NCBI GenBank assembly: GCA_013423325.1 | Contig: BLJB01000319.1 | Location: 1 to 64,000 of the forward strand | Direction: 5' to 3' | DNA length: 64,000 nt | DNA from: Usnea hakonensis | Lineage: Eukaryota; Ascomycota; Lecanoromycetes; Lecanorales; Parmeliaceae | Shown: piece after piece, positions 45,796 to 57,498 of the stretch | Numbering within the stretch: position 1 is the first letter of the stretch | Layout of the letters: the number at the start of each line of letters is the position of its first letter | Program-made: the position numbers and the translations under genes | Notes under the pieces: model-generated | Told to the model about the DNA's origin: nothing | Database searches by the model: none | What the model saw: only the letters and a program-made list of their open reading frames with translations

Positions 45796-46652
45796 TCATT
45801 CCCCTCCTGACTGAGATCCGCGCTCGTACACTCGCTCAAAAACCTGATTCGGCTTTCTCGCTGTGCGGGGAAGCATGTCGAAGATCCATTTCGTGGATTG
45901 GGCGCGTGTCGTGATTGGCGTTGCTGCTGGGCGGCCGGGCTTTGGGGGACGGTGAAGGGGGGGATTGTGTTTGCGGAAATGTGATTTGGTGGTGGTTGAT
46001 GGCTTTGGGGAAGTCTGCTGGCTAGGGGTTTGGAGCGAGGGAGTGCAGGGGTTGGAGGAAATGACGGGAGATGTAGTAATTTTCTTGTATGGATTGGGTG
46101 TAAGGAGAGTTTGTAGAGGATGATGGAGAGGTGTTGGGCCCCGGGGGGTGGGATTGAGGTAGGTAGGGAGGGTGTTGGGGCTGGTGGATTTTTGGTGATG
46201 GTTGAGGGGGGATGAGAGATGATTCGAGTTGAGGAAGTGGGAGCATTGCTTGTTGGCTTTGGAAGCTTTGATGATGGAGATGGAAGGGAAGAGTGGAGAT
46301 AGTATGATGAGAGTGGCTGCGAGAGATTCATATGATTCTCGCTGCTAGGTGTGTTTCGGATGGACTGTTTCGACTTCATAGCTGGGTTCTCTTCTCGTAT
46401 GATGTGGAAAGATAACAGAGTATTTGTCTTACCTTGACGATATCGTGGTCATAGACAGATCTTCTCAATTCGTGAGATTCGGTTTGCGAGGGATAGAGCT
46501 GTTATTTAGGAGATTTCTGAGTATAAAGATAGTAAAGGTCGTTAGAGGCTTGAGTGGGATATTGACGCGACTTGGGATCGTCATGAAGGGCTTGTGTGGG
46601 ATCGGGCTAGACTTACGACAAGGGAGGGCTTGAAATGCGAAAGAAGAGTCAT
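45796..46652 (-). CDS. tentative orphan gene, 216 residues
   Basis: Proposed exons are 46652-46617, 46498-46433 and 46344-45796, with introns of 118 bp (GTAAGT..AACAG) and 88 bp (GTAAGA..CCTAG). The joined frame is open for 217 codons. A hydrophobic segment (ESLAATLIILSPLFPSISII) may be a membrane helix. A long Pro/Ser/Thr-rich region follows, ending in a more ordinary charged C-terminus (STKWIFDMLPRTARKPNQVF, then ERVYERGSQSGGE). Another frame over the last exon (46379-45783) is also open but reads as Pro/Ser low complexity. I do not recognise the family, and the structure rests on splice grammar alone. Confidence 0.35.
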
Positions 46653-47648
46653 GATTGGAGACGTTGTGTGAGTAGAAGGCCAGGGCTTGACAAGACTGGT
46701 AGGACAATGGGAAGTGCGGAGATCGTACCTTTGAGAGGATTGTTGCTGGCTTATATTGCGCACAGACCCAAATCATCGGGTTTCTGAGAAGATCCAGGCG
46801 CTGGGCCTAGTCTATATCTGTCAGAGTCGGTTTAGCCGTCAAGTATCTCGTTGATCTCAGTAGGAGGAAAGGCTACTACAAGACTAGTAGATCGAGAAGT
46901 TGGCTGATATCCGACGACGCGTTTAGTCTATTCCGGTAGGGGTCCAGTGAAGAGTGAGCCAGGATACATATGATTCGAGTTGCTGGCTCCTTTTTTTTTT
47001 GATACCGTGCGAGTATGCACATGACAGTGCACGATCTTCAAGTTCAAGACATATGAATCTCTTCGCCGCAGCTACTCCGCTATGTGTAAAATGCGGCTTG
47101 TGCATTAGGGTGAGCGAGCTGTTGAGTGCGTGAGAACTGTGATCTCGAACAAGCTCATGGCCGTGCAAGAAGCCCTACAATTCTCCAGGTCAGAGACCTG
47201 GCAAGTGCATAAGGTATTCAGGGAAAGAAGCGACTCGGTGTTACCATGGATGAACAAACTCGCCATGATCCCATTCACGTTTTGGTCAAACACAGGAAAG
47301 TGGAGAAGAGAAGATCTTGTGTGGGCACTGCACTTGGGTTTAGACCGTTTTTCCGTAAGACGCTCACATAGACCAACCCCAAGTTTATTTGTCGACGACA
47401 GGCGTCGAGACAGCGGGCTTCACTCTTTAAGGATTAAAGGCGGTACTCGACGTATCTTGTATGCAAAATGCAACCGCGGAAGAGACAGCTCATGCCACAT
47501 ATATGTTGGAAGTAGACCAACTGCGCAACAGACTTTCTATCAAGACCAGAATGAATCAACGCTACCAACCCCCCCATTAATATCCCAATAAGTTGAGCCG
47601 AAATCAGACTCGTCTCATCAGCACAATAAGTAGAGATCCCTCCCCTCT
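46653..47648. other. intergenic, no gene seen
   Basis: A 1-kb spacer. The plus ORF at 47130-47591 (153 codons) has no recognisable features, so it is not called. Confidence 0.45.
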
Positions 47649-49153
47649 CTAATAGTTCATCGTCACCCTTTGCGGGAAATTATTTGGCGCCCACCCATCA
47701 CAAGGAATATTCGACGTGGTATTCTCATTCACGATATTAGCACACAGATATCGTTCCCCCGCTGCCGGATCACTAGCATTGAAGCTTGGTAACCCTTTGC
47801 TGGCATTGAGGGATGTAAGATTCACATCCACAAATGTGAGGCCCGGACAAGGGGCTGCCACTGAGCAGTGGATTGAGGCGGCGACGTTGTAGCTTGTTGT
47901 GCCGGTGATGTTCTGCCATGTTATGTCTGATATTTGGAGCTACACGCATGGAGGGGTTAGAGATGATTCGACGAAGAAATGAGGAGGGTTTGAGGCAAAG
48001 GAATGTAGGGTTCTCACCGTAGAGGTATCGCAAATGGATGGATCGTTCCCATATGTGCATTGCGTGACATAAATCGGCTGACTGACTTTCTCACAATGAA
48101 TGTTCTTCCAGGTGACATTCCTGACAAATCCCGTCCCACCACCGCCATTATCACCATTGCTGCTCGTGAGGGCGGGTTCTCCCGCCCACGTCTTGATCCA
48201 GCCGGCGCTGGATGATTCGTGAAGGATAATGTCTTCGAAAAGTACGTTTTCGACATAGTCCGGTTTTGTAGGGTATTGACCGACGGAGCCGATTGGCATA
48301 CCTGCGGAACCGTAGCATGTTACGTTTCGGACGTAGAGGTCTGTGGTGTTTCCTTTCACTGCGATACAGTCGTCGCCTGGGGACAGAATCTGAGTCAGAG
48401 AGCGATGCTACAAGAATTTTCGGAACCAACCATTCTGCACGGTCCAGTTCTGTAGGCTGATGTCTCTAGAGTTCCAAGTATCGGTCCCATCTGTATTGTC
48501 CGTCTTGTTACCATCATCACTGGTGGAATTCATAAAGATATTGGTGACGGTGACATTGCTAGAGTGGGAAATGAAGGAGTGCCAGAACTGGGATTGTGAC
48601 CATGATAGCCCATCTACGAGCAGGTTTGTGGAGTTGTAGAACGTAATCGCAATGGGTCGGCCCGGCTGATTACTGTTGTTCATGTTCTCATTGTACCAGA
48701 CCTGTCCTATCCGCAGACTTAGATATTGAAGTATATGGGTCATGCGCGCATACCCTGGCCGTTCAAAAGTCCTTGACCATAGCCTTTGAACGTCACATTG
48801 GTTCCACCGAATAGCCATGCTGTCGAGAGATTCTGGAAGACAATGCCATAACTGTGCGAGAGCCAGTAAGGCACATTGGTGCTCCAAACCATTTCCCCGT
48901 ACAAAGACACGTCACAGTTAAGGAGGTTGGTTGTGTTCATGACCTGATTAATGGTGAAGGTGTGGTTGGTGAGAATGACACTTCCATTGATGCCACAAAG
49001 GTCAAAAGCCTGGAGAATAGAGGGAGTGTCGTCAACGGGCTGGCCACCGTGGGAGAGTGCCTCTGGGAACACATAACAGGAAGTCCCGTTATTTACAACG
49101 TACCCCAGGGCTGCGGATGCAGCTAGGCTGAGAGCAAACCAAGATTTCTGCAT
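47649..49153 (-). CDS. secreted GH28 pectinase, rhamnogalacturonase-like
   Basis: Exons 49153-48754, 48706-48431, 48376-48018 and 47939-47649 (introns 47, 54 and 78 bp) encode 441 residues. The first 17 residues (MQKSWFALSLAASAALG) are a signal peptide, and many N-x-S/T sites suggest glycosylation. The right-handed beta-helix family GH28 is shown by NTDGTDTWNS (Asp about 206) and DDCIAVK (Asp227-Asp228). The usual His motif (GHG) is replaced by GSAGMPIGSVGQ, and the usual RIK reads WIK (Trp about 285, Lys 287). These changes recall rhamnogalacturonases and exo-rhamnogalacturonan enzymes rather than classic polygalacturonase. It should cut pectic backbones outside the cell. The acidic catalytic residues are intact, so I call it functional. 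Confidence 0.9.
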
Positions 49154-49910
49154 ATCTTATGTCTTTTGTTCTATATCATACTCATGGAAGAAGAGATGAA
49201 GGTGAAGGGGCAGACGCTTCTTATGATGACACTATGAGTGCTTTGCTCGGACTTCCTCGGCAGCCTTTCCCTCCCTACCAGCTCAATGTACGATAGGCCA
49301 GCAAAATCCATGACGTATCATGCCGCACGATACCTGGATGATGGGAGCAGTCGTGATAGGATACCGCTGGGTCAAAGAAATGAGGCATACCGTCTCATTG
49401 GCAACATGTGCCAAGCTAGTAATGTACCCCGCTTCTCCGGCACGCGAGGCGCAGGAACATTGCATGAGTAAGATGGCCAATGCCAATGGGCCCGAGCTCC
49501 CTCGACGGTACCGAAGACGCTTCTGTAACCCTGCGCCTGTCCTGATCGGTTGATGGCATATACAACATAATTGTCTAGAACTGTTCTACCTCAACGTCAG
49601 CGCTCTTGATCGATACTCGCAACATAGCTCGACGACGGTGAGCATTGAAATGCGCGGATATTTTCCCAAATATATTCACTCAGGTCCATGGTGGCTAGTA
49701 ACTCTGATGAATTAGGTCAGTATACTCGTGAAGAATATGCATCCCATGCCTTCATCATAGAGGAATACCGTGGATAACAAGGCCTAAAGCCCGCCGATCA
49801 ACAAGCTTACAGGAATGAACACAAAGACCGCTGATCAGACCTAGTCTTACAATAAGTGTTATACAGACGTTTACACCAAAAACCAAAGCGCATACATCAA
49901 GCGCCCAGCT
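49154..49910. other. intergenic, no gene seen
   Basis: A 757-bp spacer that should contain the GH28 promoter at its left end and the 3' UTR of the next minus-strand gene at its right end. No clear motif was identified. Confidence 0.5.
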
Positions 49911-51278
49911 TTACCAAGACAAAGTTGTTCCTTCAACGTGCGCATTACCTCTTTCCTCGTCTTTCGAAACCTCCGACCAGTCATCCATTTTCACAGCGCC
50001 ATCCCCTGCCAAGCGCACGTCACTTCTGAACCCGAACCGACGTTCGTCAGGAGTAGAGGCCCGATAGCCCGCGGAGTCCGACCTCTTGACATCTCCTGCG
50101 ACTGGGCGACTATTGCGGCGAACTTTTCGCCAACGGAAGAGTGCTGGGTAGGTCGGCGTGCAAGCTGAAAGAATGGCAAGGCAGACTTCAACGATACCCC
50201 AGACGCAGGCATCGACATCAGACCCTGGAGTATGTTTAGTGCTGCACCTCCAGATGCAAATGTCAGCAAGAAGGGGAAAATATCTTACAGGGGGCATCTG
50301 ATAACGAAAGCTGGGCCATCTTGGGTATCCGGTACAGGCTAACGCCACATACACTTTGCGAACCTCAGTCAGTGTCTGTTGACTCGACAGAGCAATCAAG
50401 AGTTCGGCCACTCACAGGCCCCCAAGTGAAAAGACGCAAATGAGTTGTATTTTCCGGGGTTTATCAGTTTGCAAGCGCCAGATGAGTGGCATGGGTAGGC
50501 AGAGAGCGATCATGTCGGTAATGGTATTGCATGTACCCAAGACGATGTATGCCACGTTCAGCTTGAGGCAATGGCCCTTCACTGAAATGTTCCAAGCTGC
50601 TCGGATCGGTCGGCATTGAAAGATGGTGAGTAAAATAATAGTCAGCCAGCAGCTAACCACAAAGCCGCTGACGCTCCAGATGATGCGCTTCAAGTGAGGA
50701 AATGGGAAAAGTCGAGCATAGAGCAGCAATATCGACAGCTTGATGGTTGTAATAGCGGAGTTGTAGAATATTTCCGTTGCAATTACCCACTTTTTCACCT
50801 GTGAGCGGAAGCAGGCACAAGAAGGGATTGTTATATCGACAGACCTTGGCGAATGTTTCCGGGTTCTTAAGAAGAACAGCATGCTTTCCGCCACCATAGC
50901 GAACGCCTAGATGCAATATATCATCAGCGAGGTTTTGCCCGTATGGCCGGGTCAGAAGCGTACGTACACATCAATCCTCCTGTTGCCTCCCCGATGGCGA
51001 AGACCTAGCAAGTCAGCATACTATGCTTCAAGTACGCTTATTGGTGGTACATTTTCCTAAAGTAAGAGATCATGGGGAAGACTCACTAGCGCCGCGAGAC
51101 ACACATAATCATCCGCCAGGATTGCCACCTTGCACAGTCGCCGAGACACGAATCGCAGAGTGACTGCAACAATGGCGATGACCATACATACGGAATTTGA
51201 GTTGACAATATCCTTTGACCGATCCTCATGGATGTGTAAGAGCTGGTATTGAATCTCTGCAGGGTTCGGTGTTGCCAT
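49911..51278 (-). CDS. seven-helix rhodopsin-family membrane protein (second)
   Basis: Six exons (51278-51087, 51004-50968, 50906-50845, 50798-50416, 50353-50289, 50224-49911) give 350 residues. The introns are 82, 61, 46, 62 and 64 bp, all in frame. It belongs to the same fungal rhodopsin-like family as the gene at 9798-11323 but is diverged. Key parts are TLRFVSRRL then LADDYVCLAA, KWVIATEIFYNSAITTIKLS, IFQCRPIRAAWN, YRIPKMAQLSLSDAPWSDVD and ACVWGIVEVCLAILSACTPT. The exons at 51004-50968 and 50353-50289 are short and would be missed by simple ORF calls. The C-terminal tail is polar. A plasma-membrane sensor role is inferred from the family. Confidence 0.85.
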
Positions 51279-52875
51279 CTGGAACGGTGTTGGGTCCTCC
51301 TTTGTAGATCAGATGATGGGCCAGCGGTTACTCAGTTGACGAAACTCGGAGTGTAGGACATGCGACACAACATCGAAATCCAAAGCCTAGCACCTTTCTG
51401 CTGTATCTCAAGAAGACTGTTTGCGGTCAAGCATGAACCTCAGGTAGTAGGTGACCAGAATCCAAAATAGAGGATATGGTTTTCGGGAGATTTGTTTAAA
51501 TGGATAGGAATCTGCTAGAGATTCGGGCTGACTCCTCCACAAACCACTTCAGTGCATTGACTAGCGAGCCGCGCCTCGTGCACGGCCCTTACCATCGCGC
51601 CGTCAACAAGACTTTCCGTTCTATGCCAAGCATTATGGGCTTTCAATCTCTGTGAAAACATATTTGCTAATAGCGCTATCTTTTCATGACGGCAGTCGTT
51701 CAACTTCTGTTAAGATCGCAATACGCCCTCCTATCAAGTCATACACCTCGCTTGAGTCCTCAATCCAGCATCACAAGGCTCTCAAAGTTGAGCGTTCGGT
51801 AGGGAAGAAAGCGTCAATGGATTTCGAAGGAATGGGCGCGCTGGCACATTCGGTTAGTAATCAAGCTAGCGAGTACTAATGCATGTCAGCATGTGTCTCC
51901 ATGCTCTAGCCCAAGAGTCTTCCGAAAATAGGTTCTGAGTGTGCCAACTTTCCCTCAGCCCCAAATCGTGGAGAAACGCTAAAACATGCATCTCAAGCAA
52001 ATGACAGACGACGGGGATGACTTCCTTTGCATGGGAGATACGAAGATCCAAAGTCGTTGTCGGTCTTGAGCTGGTCGCTGCTGGCTCGCGTAGAGAGCTG
52101 GGAATGTTCAACCTTTGATTTATAGAATTGCATGGCCGACAGCGCTCTACGAGATCAAGGATTTGGAGGATTGCAACGAAGCGAATATCGACGGCCACTT
52201 GCTGGATTTTGAAAGAACGACTACGTCTTCGATGCAACCCACCTCACCAACGTGGCGTGTACAGCTGATGGCAAAAGGCTGCTTCCTAATTTCCATTCAG
52301 CGACATCTAATGAAGGATAAGGAATCACGCATCTAAGTAATCAAGTCTAGACGTGAGAATTGGCGAGGCCCCGCACTAAGCTCATCCTTATTAACCGAAG
52401 AAGGAGCGTGCGTAGCATGATTATATATAGATCACGTGTTGTAGGGCTAGAGATCCGAGTCATGCTTCCAACCCCAAAGCACCTACCACCCCAGCCAATC
52501 GATGCAGGTCGGAACGCCCCTCTACCAATGACCGGATACACCCGCGCCCACTAGATGCCAAGAGTCTCGGCTTCTTGGCCCCACGAGCTTTTGAGGATCC
52601 TAGTGCTTTGATAGTAGGAGCTCGGACCAGGATATACGATTGAAAATAATATCGCGTGCGGTTTGAGATGGCACCGTAGCTGTTGTCAGCCGCATCGTGA
52701 CGCTAAGAATATCGAGACGTTCATAGAACTTTTGTTTCGCTTAGTAGCTTGCACAGTCGATTTGCTCCTAAGCGTCGTCCAGCAGTCAGCAAGATGGAGA
52801 GTCCTCACTTACTCACCGAGGGTTCAGTGTCCGGTATCATGTAGTCAATGCTACTAATTTAAGAGGGAAGATTCT
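51279..52875. other. intergenic, no gene seen
   Basis: About 1.6 kb of short ORFs only. The left end should be the promoter of the minus-strand rhodopsin-family gene. No RNA gene or repeat was recognised. Confidence 0.45.
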
Positions 52876-54579
52876 TCAGACCCCCCTAACAAACTCACTC
52901 GCCTTATCCCTACCCATTCTCCGCATCTTCTCCACCCTCTCTCGATTAGCCTCATGGCACGCCTCCGTTTGGCTCTCCACAACCGCCGCTCCCACGCTTG
53001 CCCAATCTTCATTCATCCACCGCACCAGCCCGTCCACATACTCCACCTCCTTATCCTTCAACGAATGAAACATTTTCCCCGAACCCTTCTCTCTCACCCT
53101 TCGCTCATATTCCCATCTCATATCCTCCGTCTTCGGCAGAAAAGCCCTCCCTGTCAGCACGGCCGTTACGGCTCTAGCTTGGAACTCGAAGAGAGTAAAT
53201 GTAGCTGTGAAATAAGGAATGCTGATGAAGATGAGGGACGGGTCTGGGATGTAAAAGATGTCTTTGTGTAAATTATGGACTTGAGTTACATCGGTTACGA
53301 GGACTGTGTGTTTGCTTCGTGGACGGGGACACTGTCGCTGTGATATTGGCGTTGGAAAGGGAGCGTCATAGGATAGCCCGTACAGATGATGACTCGATGA
53401 ATGCTCGCAATGACTCTGCCGTCTTTAAGGAGGAACCGACCCGGTATCGGTTCGAGGACATCAGTGAGCGGCGTTGTCTCCACTGGGAGACATTCAAAAG
53501 CACGAATCTCTCCCGAGATGCGAGTAGCACCCGCGGGGCAAAGTCGCTGGAAGGTCAAGGTTGCCTCCTCTAGAAAGTTGGTAAATGCTGTTCGCCTCTG
53601 CACCAAGTTCACGAGCAATGTCCGTAGACGACATACCCGCCCCGATTAGGAGGATATTCTGGCAGCCAGCTCGAAACAGTGCATTTCCAGATCAAGGTCC
53701 CTTAGCACTGGTCGTCATTTCGTCATTGCATGCTCACCTGATCCTTGAAGCTCCTCGGATGCCTATTGCTCTTGGAATGCGAGTAGACCATTGCTTTTTC
53801 CAAGTCTCCAAACCGGGTATATCTGGGATGCGAAACGCATAGTATTGGCCGAACGCGATGACGACAGCGTCGAAAATCTTAATGTCTCTGCAATGCTAGC
53901 ACTATACAACGATTTGAAAGCTTACCCAGTCACACTCAACGCAGCGAGCGGCACCTCTGAAAGCCGTCAAAGTTGATGTTTGTACGTTCCACACTTGTCT
54001 AATTTTGAAGACCTTTTCAACTCTCGTATTGCATTTAGTCTTTGAATGGACACCAGATTAATAGGAACTATCTTGAATATACTCATTCAGCACTCGATGG
54101 CTGACAAAGTCCGCTGAACCCGGTGGCCACGAGTTGAGTTTCAGTTTCATTAGACGGGTAGAAACATTGTTGGACAATCCCTCCTAGCAAGGTCTGCACG
54201 CTTCACACTTGATTAGCCTTCTACTCAGAGCAGATGGATGAAGTGAGTGCCTCTGACCCTGGTGGAGCGTGCTTCAAGTGCTCATCATCCAGATAGCATT
54301 ACTGATGGGCTTCACCATTCGTTCTTTGCTCTTCACTATGGATGAAGTCAGCCTCGGAGGGTTTAATTGAGGGATAAGTCGGCTCTGGGGGTATTCGTTC
54401 ATCGTATAGCCTTGACACAAGTCTGTCAGACTAGCGATCTCGTTTGAATCGTTGTCCCCTCACCATATGCCTCCTGCCCTGGCTGATCTCTTAGAGACGG
54501 TGATGTCTATCCCGGCTGCTTTGAGGTGAGCTCCAGCGACGACGCTGCTGATGCTTGCGCCGACTATACCAACTCTCAT
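52876..54579 (-). pseudogene. flavin-containing monooxygenase pseudogene
   Basis: The whole length of a fungal FMO (dimethylaniline/N-oxide-forming class) can be read, but in pieces. The FAD site (RVGIVGASISSVVAGAHLKA) and RAGGIW join across a normal intron to YDERIPPEPTYPSIKPSEAD. The NADP site is ILLIGAGMSSTDIARELGAE, and VIICTGYPMTLPF and the C-terminal part after FTLFEFQARA remain. Breaks: in-frame TAA after NGEAHQ, TAG in the PGPC.EGLSNN block, TAA after IQDSSY, and at least three frameshifts (before KSNRHPRSFKDQ, before CPAGATRIS, and after VHEANTQ). Intron borders are otherwise kept. It cannot make enzyme. The C-terminal 94 codons (52876-53160) remain open by chance. Confidence 0.88.
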
Positions 54580-55336
54580 AATCAATCGAAAATAGAGGTG
54601 CTGTTTACCACCACACGCGCTCTTCGAGTGGTTACCTTGATCTCCTTGTTGGCCTCCTTGGTCTTAGAAAGCCATGTTTGGAGTTTCATACTGTTGCAGG
54701 ATCTCATTGGCTGGGCAAGCGATTCCGCTTATGCATGTACGTGAGCACGCAATCAAGCACGTAATGATGGTCGCAAGCCACGTAACAACAAGTATGCGCT
54801 GGCACATCCTTTTGTTGGCTTTGGTGACAGCGATGTTATCAAAAGTTGAACTGTAGATTCCATCGTAGCGTCGAATTATATTCCGTGAGCAAGAGGATTT
54901 TGGTCGGCTTGAAGCATACGTCAAGTGGGATGGAGATAAAAAGATGCAAAGCTTGCGCTAGCGTACGATAACAATGAGCGGTGTGTTTGTGTGTTTGCGT
55001 GTGTTATTCCTACGCGGAGGGAAGATTCCTAGCCATATAGGTCTAAGGTGATGTATGTCCCCACTCGGCCTTTCGGCCATGTCCGGACTATGAGCGGGGT
55101 AGACCAAATGAGATGATTGCATGACACGCATGTGCTCTACCGATTTCCGGAAATTGGGTGATTACCCCACCAAGATGATTTGTAATCAAGCGCGAACGAG
55201 TGGTGGAGATCAGATAGCGAAATGGAGGATTGGTTGTAATGGAGACAAGGCCTACCGAAGCAAAGTGAATAAGAAAGCAAACGTCAACTGAAATCCATTC
55301 GGACTCCAATTTCCCAAGGGATTTGACGAACACAAT
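54580..55336. other. divergent promoter region
   Basis: A 757-bp spacer between the dead FMO and the TauD gene, with short GTGTTTGTGTGTTTGCGTGTG repeats near 54980. It may once have been a shared promoter. Confidence 0.45.
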
Positions 55337-56581
55337 ATGGCTCCAACTGCAATTGACCCAGTAATTGTTGACGTCGTCCAGCCGAAGAAAGACACGCTGA
55401 ATCTGCCACCGGAATCTCGTAAGCGCCTCGAAAAGGCCGGGATAGATCTGTCCAACGGGTATCCATACCGCCCAGCGAAGCCTTTGTATCTACAAGATGT
55501 GCAAAAGATCCGCGATTACCACCGCGAGCATGCCGATGCGGGGGCAAGAGCAGACCCCGCAAAGCGTGCTTTACTCTCTGCTGCTGAGAAAGTCATTGAC
55601 TTGACTGCACACATTGGAACTGAGATTGTAGGATTACAGCTCAAGGATTTGACCGATCAACAGAAAGACGAGCTAGGCCTCCTTGTCGCTGAAAGAAGTG
55701 TTGTATTCTTCCGGGACCAGGACATCTCGCCGCAGCAACAGAAGTCTTTGGGTGAGTGGTATGGCGAAATCGAAGTGCATGTGGGTTCTCGCTCGTCTAT
55801 CTCGAGCGCCTCGAGACTGACTGGTTTTAGCCTCAAGCACCCCAGGTCCCCGGTGTCGCTGGCGTGTCTGTCGTTTGGCCGGAGCTTCAAGCAACAGAAG
55901 TCAAAGCAAACTTCCGCAATCCAGGGGGTGCTGCAGGCTGGCATTCCGACCTGGTCCACGAACGTCAGCCAGCAGGGGTCACTCATCTCCACAATGACAC
56001 TGTCCCAACCGTGGGAGGGGACACTCTCTGGGCTAGTGGGTACTCGGCGTACGAAAAGCTCTCTCCCGACTTCCGCAAGATCATCGACGGCAAGAAAGCT
56101 GTCTATCGCTCTTTTCACACTTATCTTGACCGAGAAAACCCCACAGCTGGTCCCAAGTACGTGGAGCGTGTGCACCCGCTTGTGAGGGTGCATCCGGCAA
56201 CTGGATGGAAAGCACTTTGGGTGAACCGGGCAATGACAGTGAGAATCGTAGGCTTAGACAAGGCAGAGAGCGATCTCATTCTCGGATATCTGTATGATGT
56301 ATATGAAAAGAATGTCGACATACAAGTTCGATTCAATTGGACCCCACGTACCAGTGTGTTGTGGGACAATAGGTGAGTTCGGACGTGATGGAGTGAGTTC
56401 ATTGCTCGATGTGATTGATGCTGAGTATTTCTCTAGGATTACAATCCACAATGCGAGTTGGGACTACGAAGGTAGTCAACCAAGACATGGGACAAGAGTG
56501 ACAGCATTAGCTGAAGCTCCATACTTCCAAGAAGATGCGCCCAGCAGGAGGGAGGCGTTAGGTCTTGCCCTTGACGAATAG
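55337..56581 (+). CDS. TauD/TfdA-family sulfonate dioxygenase (second copy)
   Basis: Exons 55337-55780, 55831-56372 and 56437-56581 (introns 50 and 64 bp) give 376 residues. The protein follows fungal alpha-ketoglutarate-dependent sulfonate dioxygenases: ERSVVFFRDQDISPQQQ, GWHSDLVHERQPAGVTHLHN (His and Asp iron ligands), GGDTLWASGYSAYEKLSP and WDNRITIHNASWDYEG (distal His). A TRVTA-like segment near the C-terminus supplies the 2-oxoglutarate Arg. The N-terminal 80 residues before the fold (PPESRKRLEKAGIDLSNGYP) are usual for this class. It likely releases sulfite from taurine or other sulfonates to supply sulfur. It is divergent from the FMO pseudogene and more standard in its motifs than the copy at 31179. 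Confidence 0.9.
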
Positions 56582-57288
56582 CTTGATTCTTCCCATGTCT
56601 GCATGAATTGTGCACTGTATGTCGTTCCTGTCTCGGACATGAGTCTTTGAATCGAGCTTCTGCAATGACGTGAGGGAGCCTTGAAGAGACTTTGCTTGCC
56701 AATTGAAGTGAAGCCATATACACCAACTCTACTAAAGGATTCCGCTACAGTAGGCGTATAGGTTAAGGGACACTCGTGCTGTACTCCGTATCTCAAGTAT
56801 TTGTTCGATGAACGCAAAATTGCGTCATACACGAATGGGGTCATTTTCCGATTTAGTACTAGTGCCAGTTCCACTAGCGCAAAGCATTAGCGGACTTGGT
56901 GCTTCAACACAAACATCAAGCACTTCTATTTCCAATCCGCTTCTCGATGCAACATAAAATAAAGATAGCCAGAGGTACTACCGCAGGAAAATCAACAGGA
57001 CCAGAAAGATATGTTCAGACCAAAAAGACCGCTTGAAGATATTAGCATACCATATTGGTACATATGAGTCGAAACTTACTTTCAACTTCTATATGAATAT
57101 TATGAACCCGTTAGTTGCTCATTATGTACTTTCACTCCTCGCCGATGACATCTCCAGTCTCTTCAATCCTTAGCGTACCTCATTTTCCAAGCCCAGAAGC
57201 ACCACCATAACGCTATATTCTGCCAGCAGAAACCCGATCCCCTTCTCAATTCCATCTTTCATCTCCCAAACTCAAAAACCAAAACCCT
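56582..57288. other. intergenic, no gene seen
   Basis: A spacer of about 700 bp between convergent genes. The minus ORF 56476-56874 overlaps the TauD exon in antisense and is not supported. Confidence 0.5.
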
Positions 57289-57498
57289 TCATGCCGGTTT
57301 CCCCATTCCCCTGATCCAATCCAAGCTTCCCCTCTTGCCATCACGGCCCTTGCTGTTGACGGATGCGCGAATGTCGGAGCGATTGTTCGCTGGTGTGGAT
57401 GAGGAGGTTGTGGCGGAGTGGTCATTGTGAGATGCGTCACTGCCGCGCTTGCTGGGGCGGGAGGCGGAGAGGTATTCGAAGATGAGGGCGTCGGACAT
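57289..57498 (-). CDS. small hydrophilic protein, 69 residues
   Basis: A single short exon. The protein starts MSDALIFEYLSASRPSKRGS, continues as a Ser/Thr/Asn/Asp-rich disordered part, and ends with SLDWIRGMGKPA. Support comes from the surroundings: a CAACA-rich leader before the ATG and a TATA-like AAATATATAAAGG about 190 bases upstream, both usual for strongly expressed small fungal genes. The family is not firmly recognised. Conidiation- or stress-induced small proteins look like this, but that is inference. Confidence 0.55.
   Translation of the reverse strand: MSDALIFEYLSASRPSKRGSDASHNDHSATTSSSTPANNRSDIRASVNSKGRDGKRGSLDWIRGMGKPA

Noticed and set aside
47130..47591. 153-codon plus ORF upstream of the GH28 3' end
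   Set aside because: No ATG-supported start, no domain, and an unusual Arg-rich mix typical of chance frames.
55657..56193. 178-codon minus ORF opposite the second TauD gene
   Set aside because: Antisense to an intact active-site coding region; no recognisable domain.
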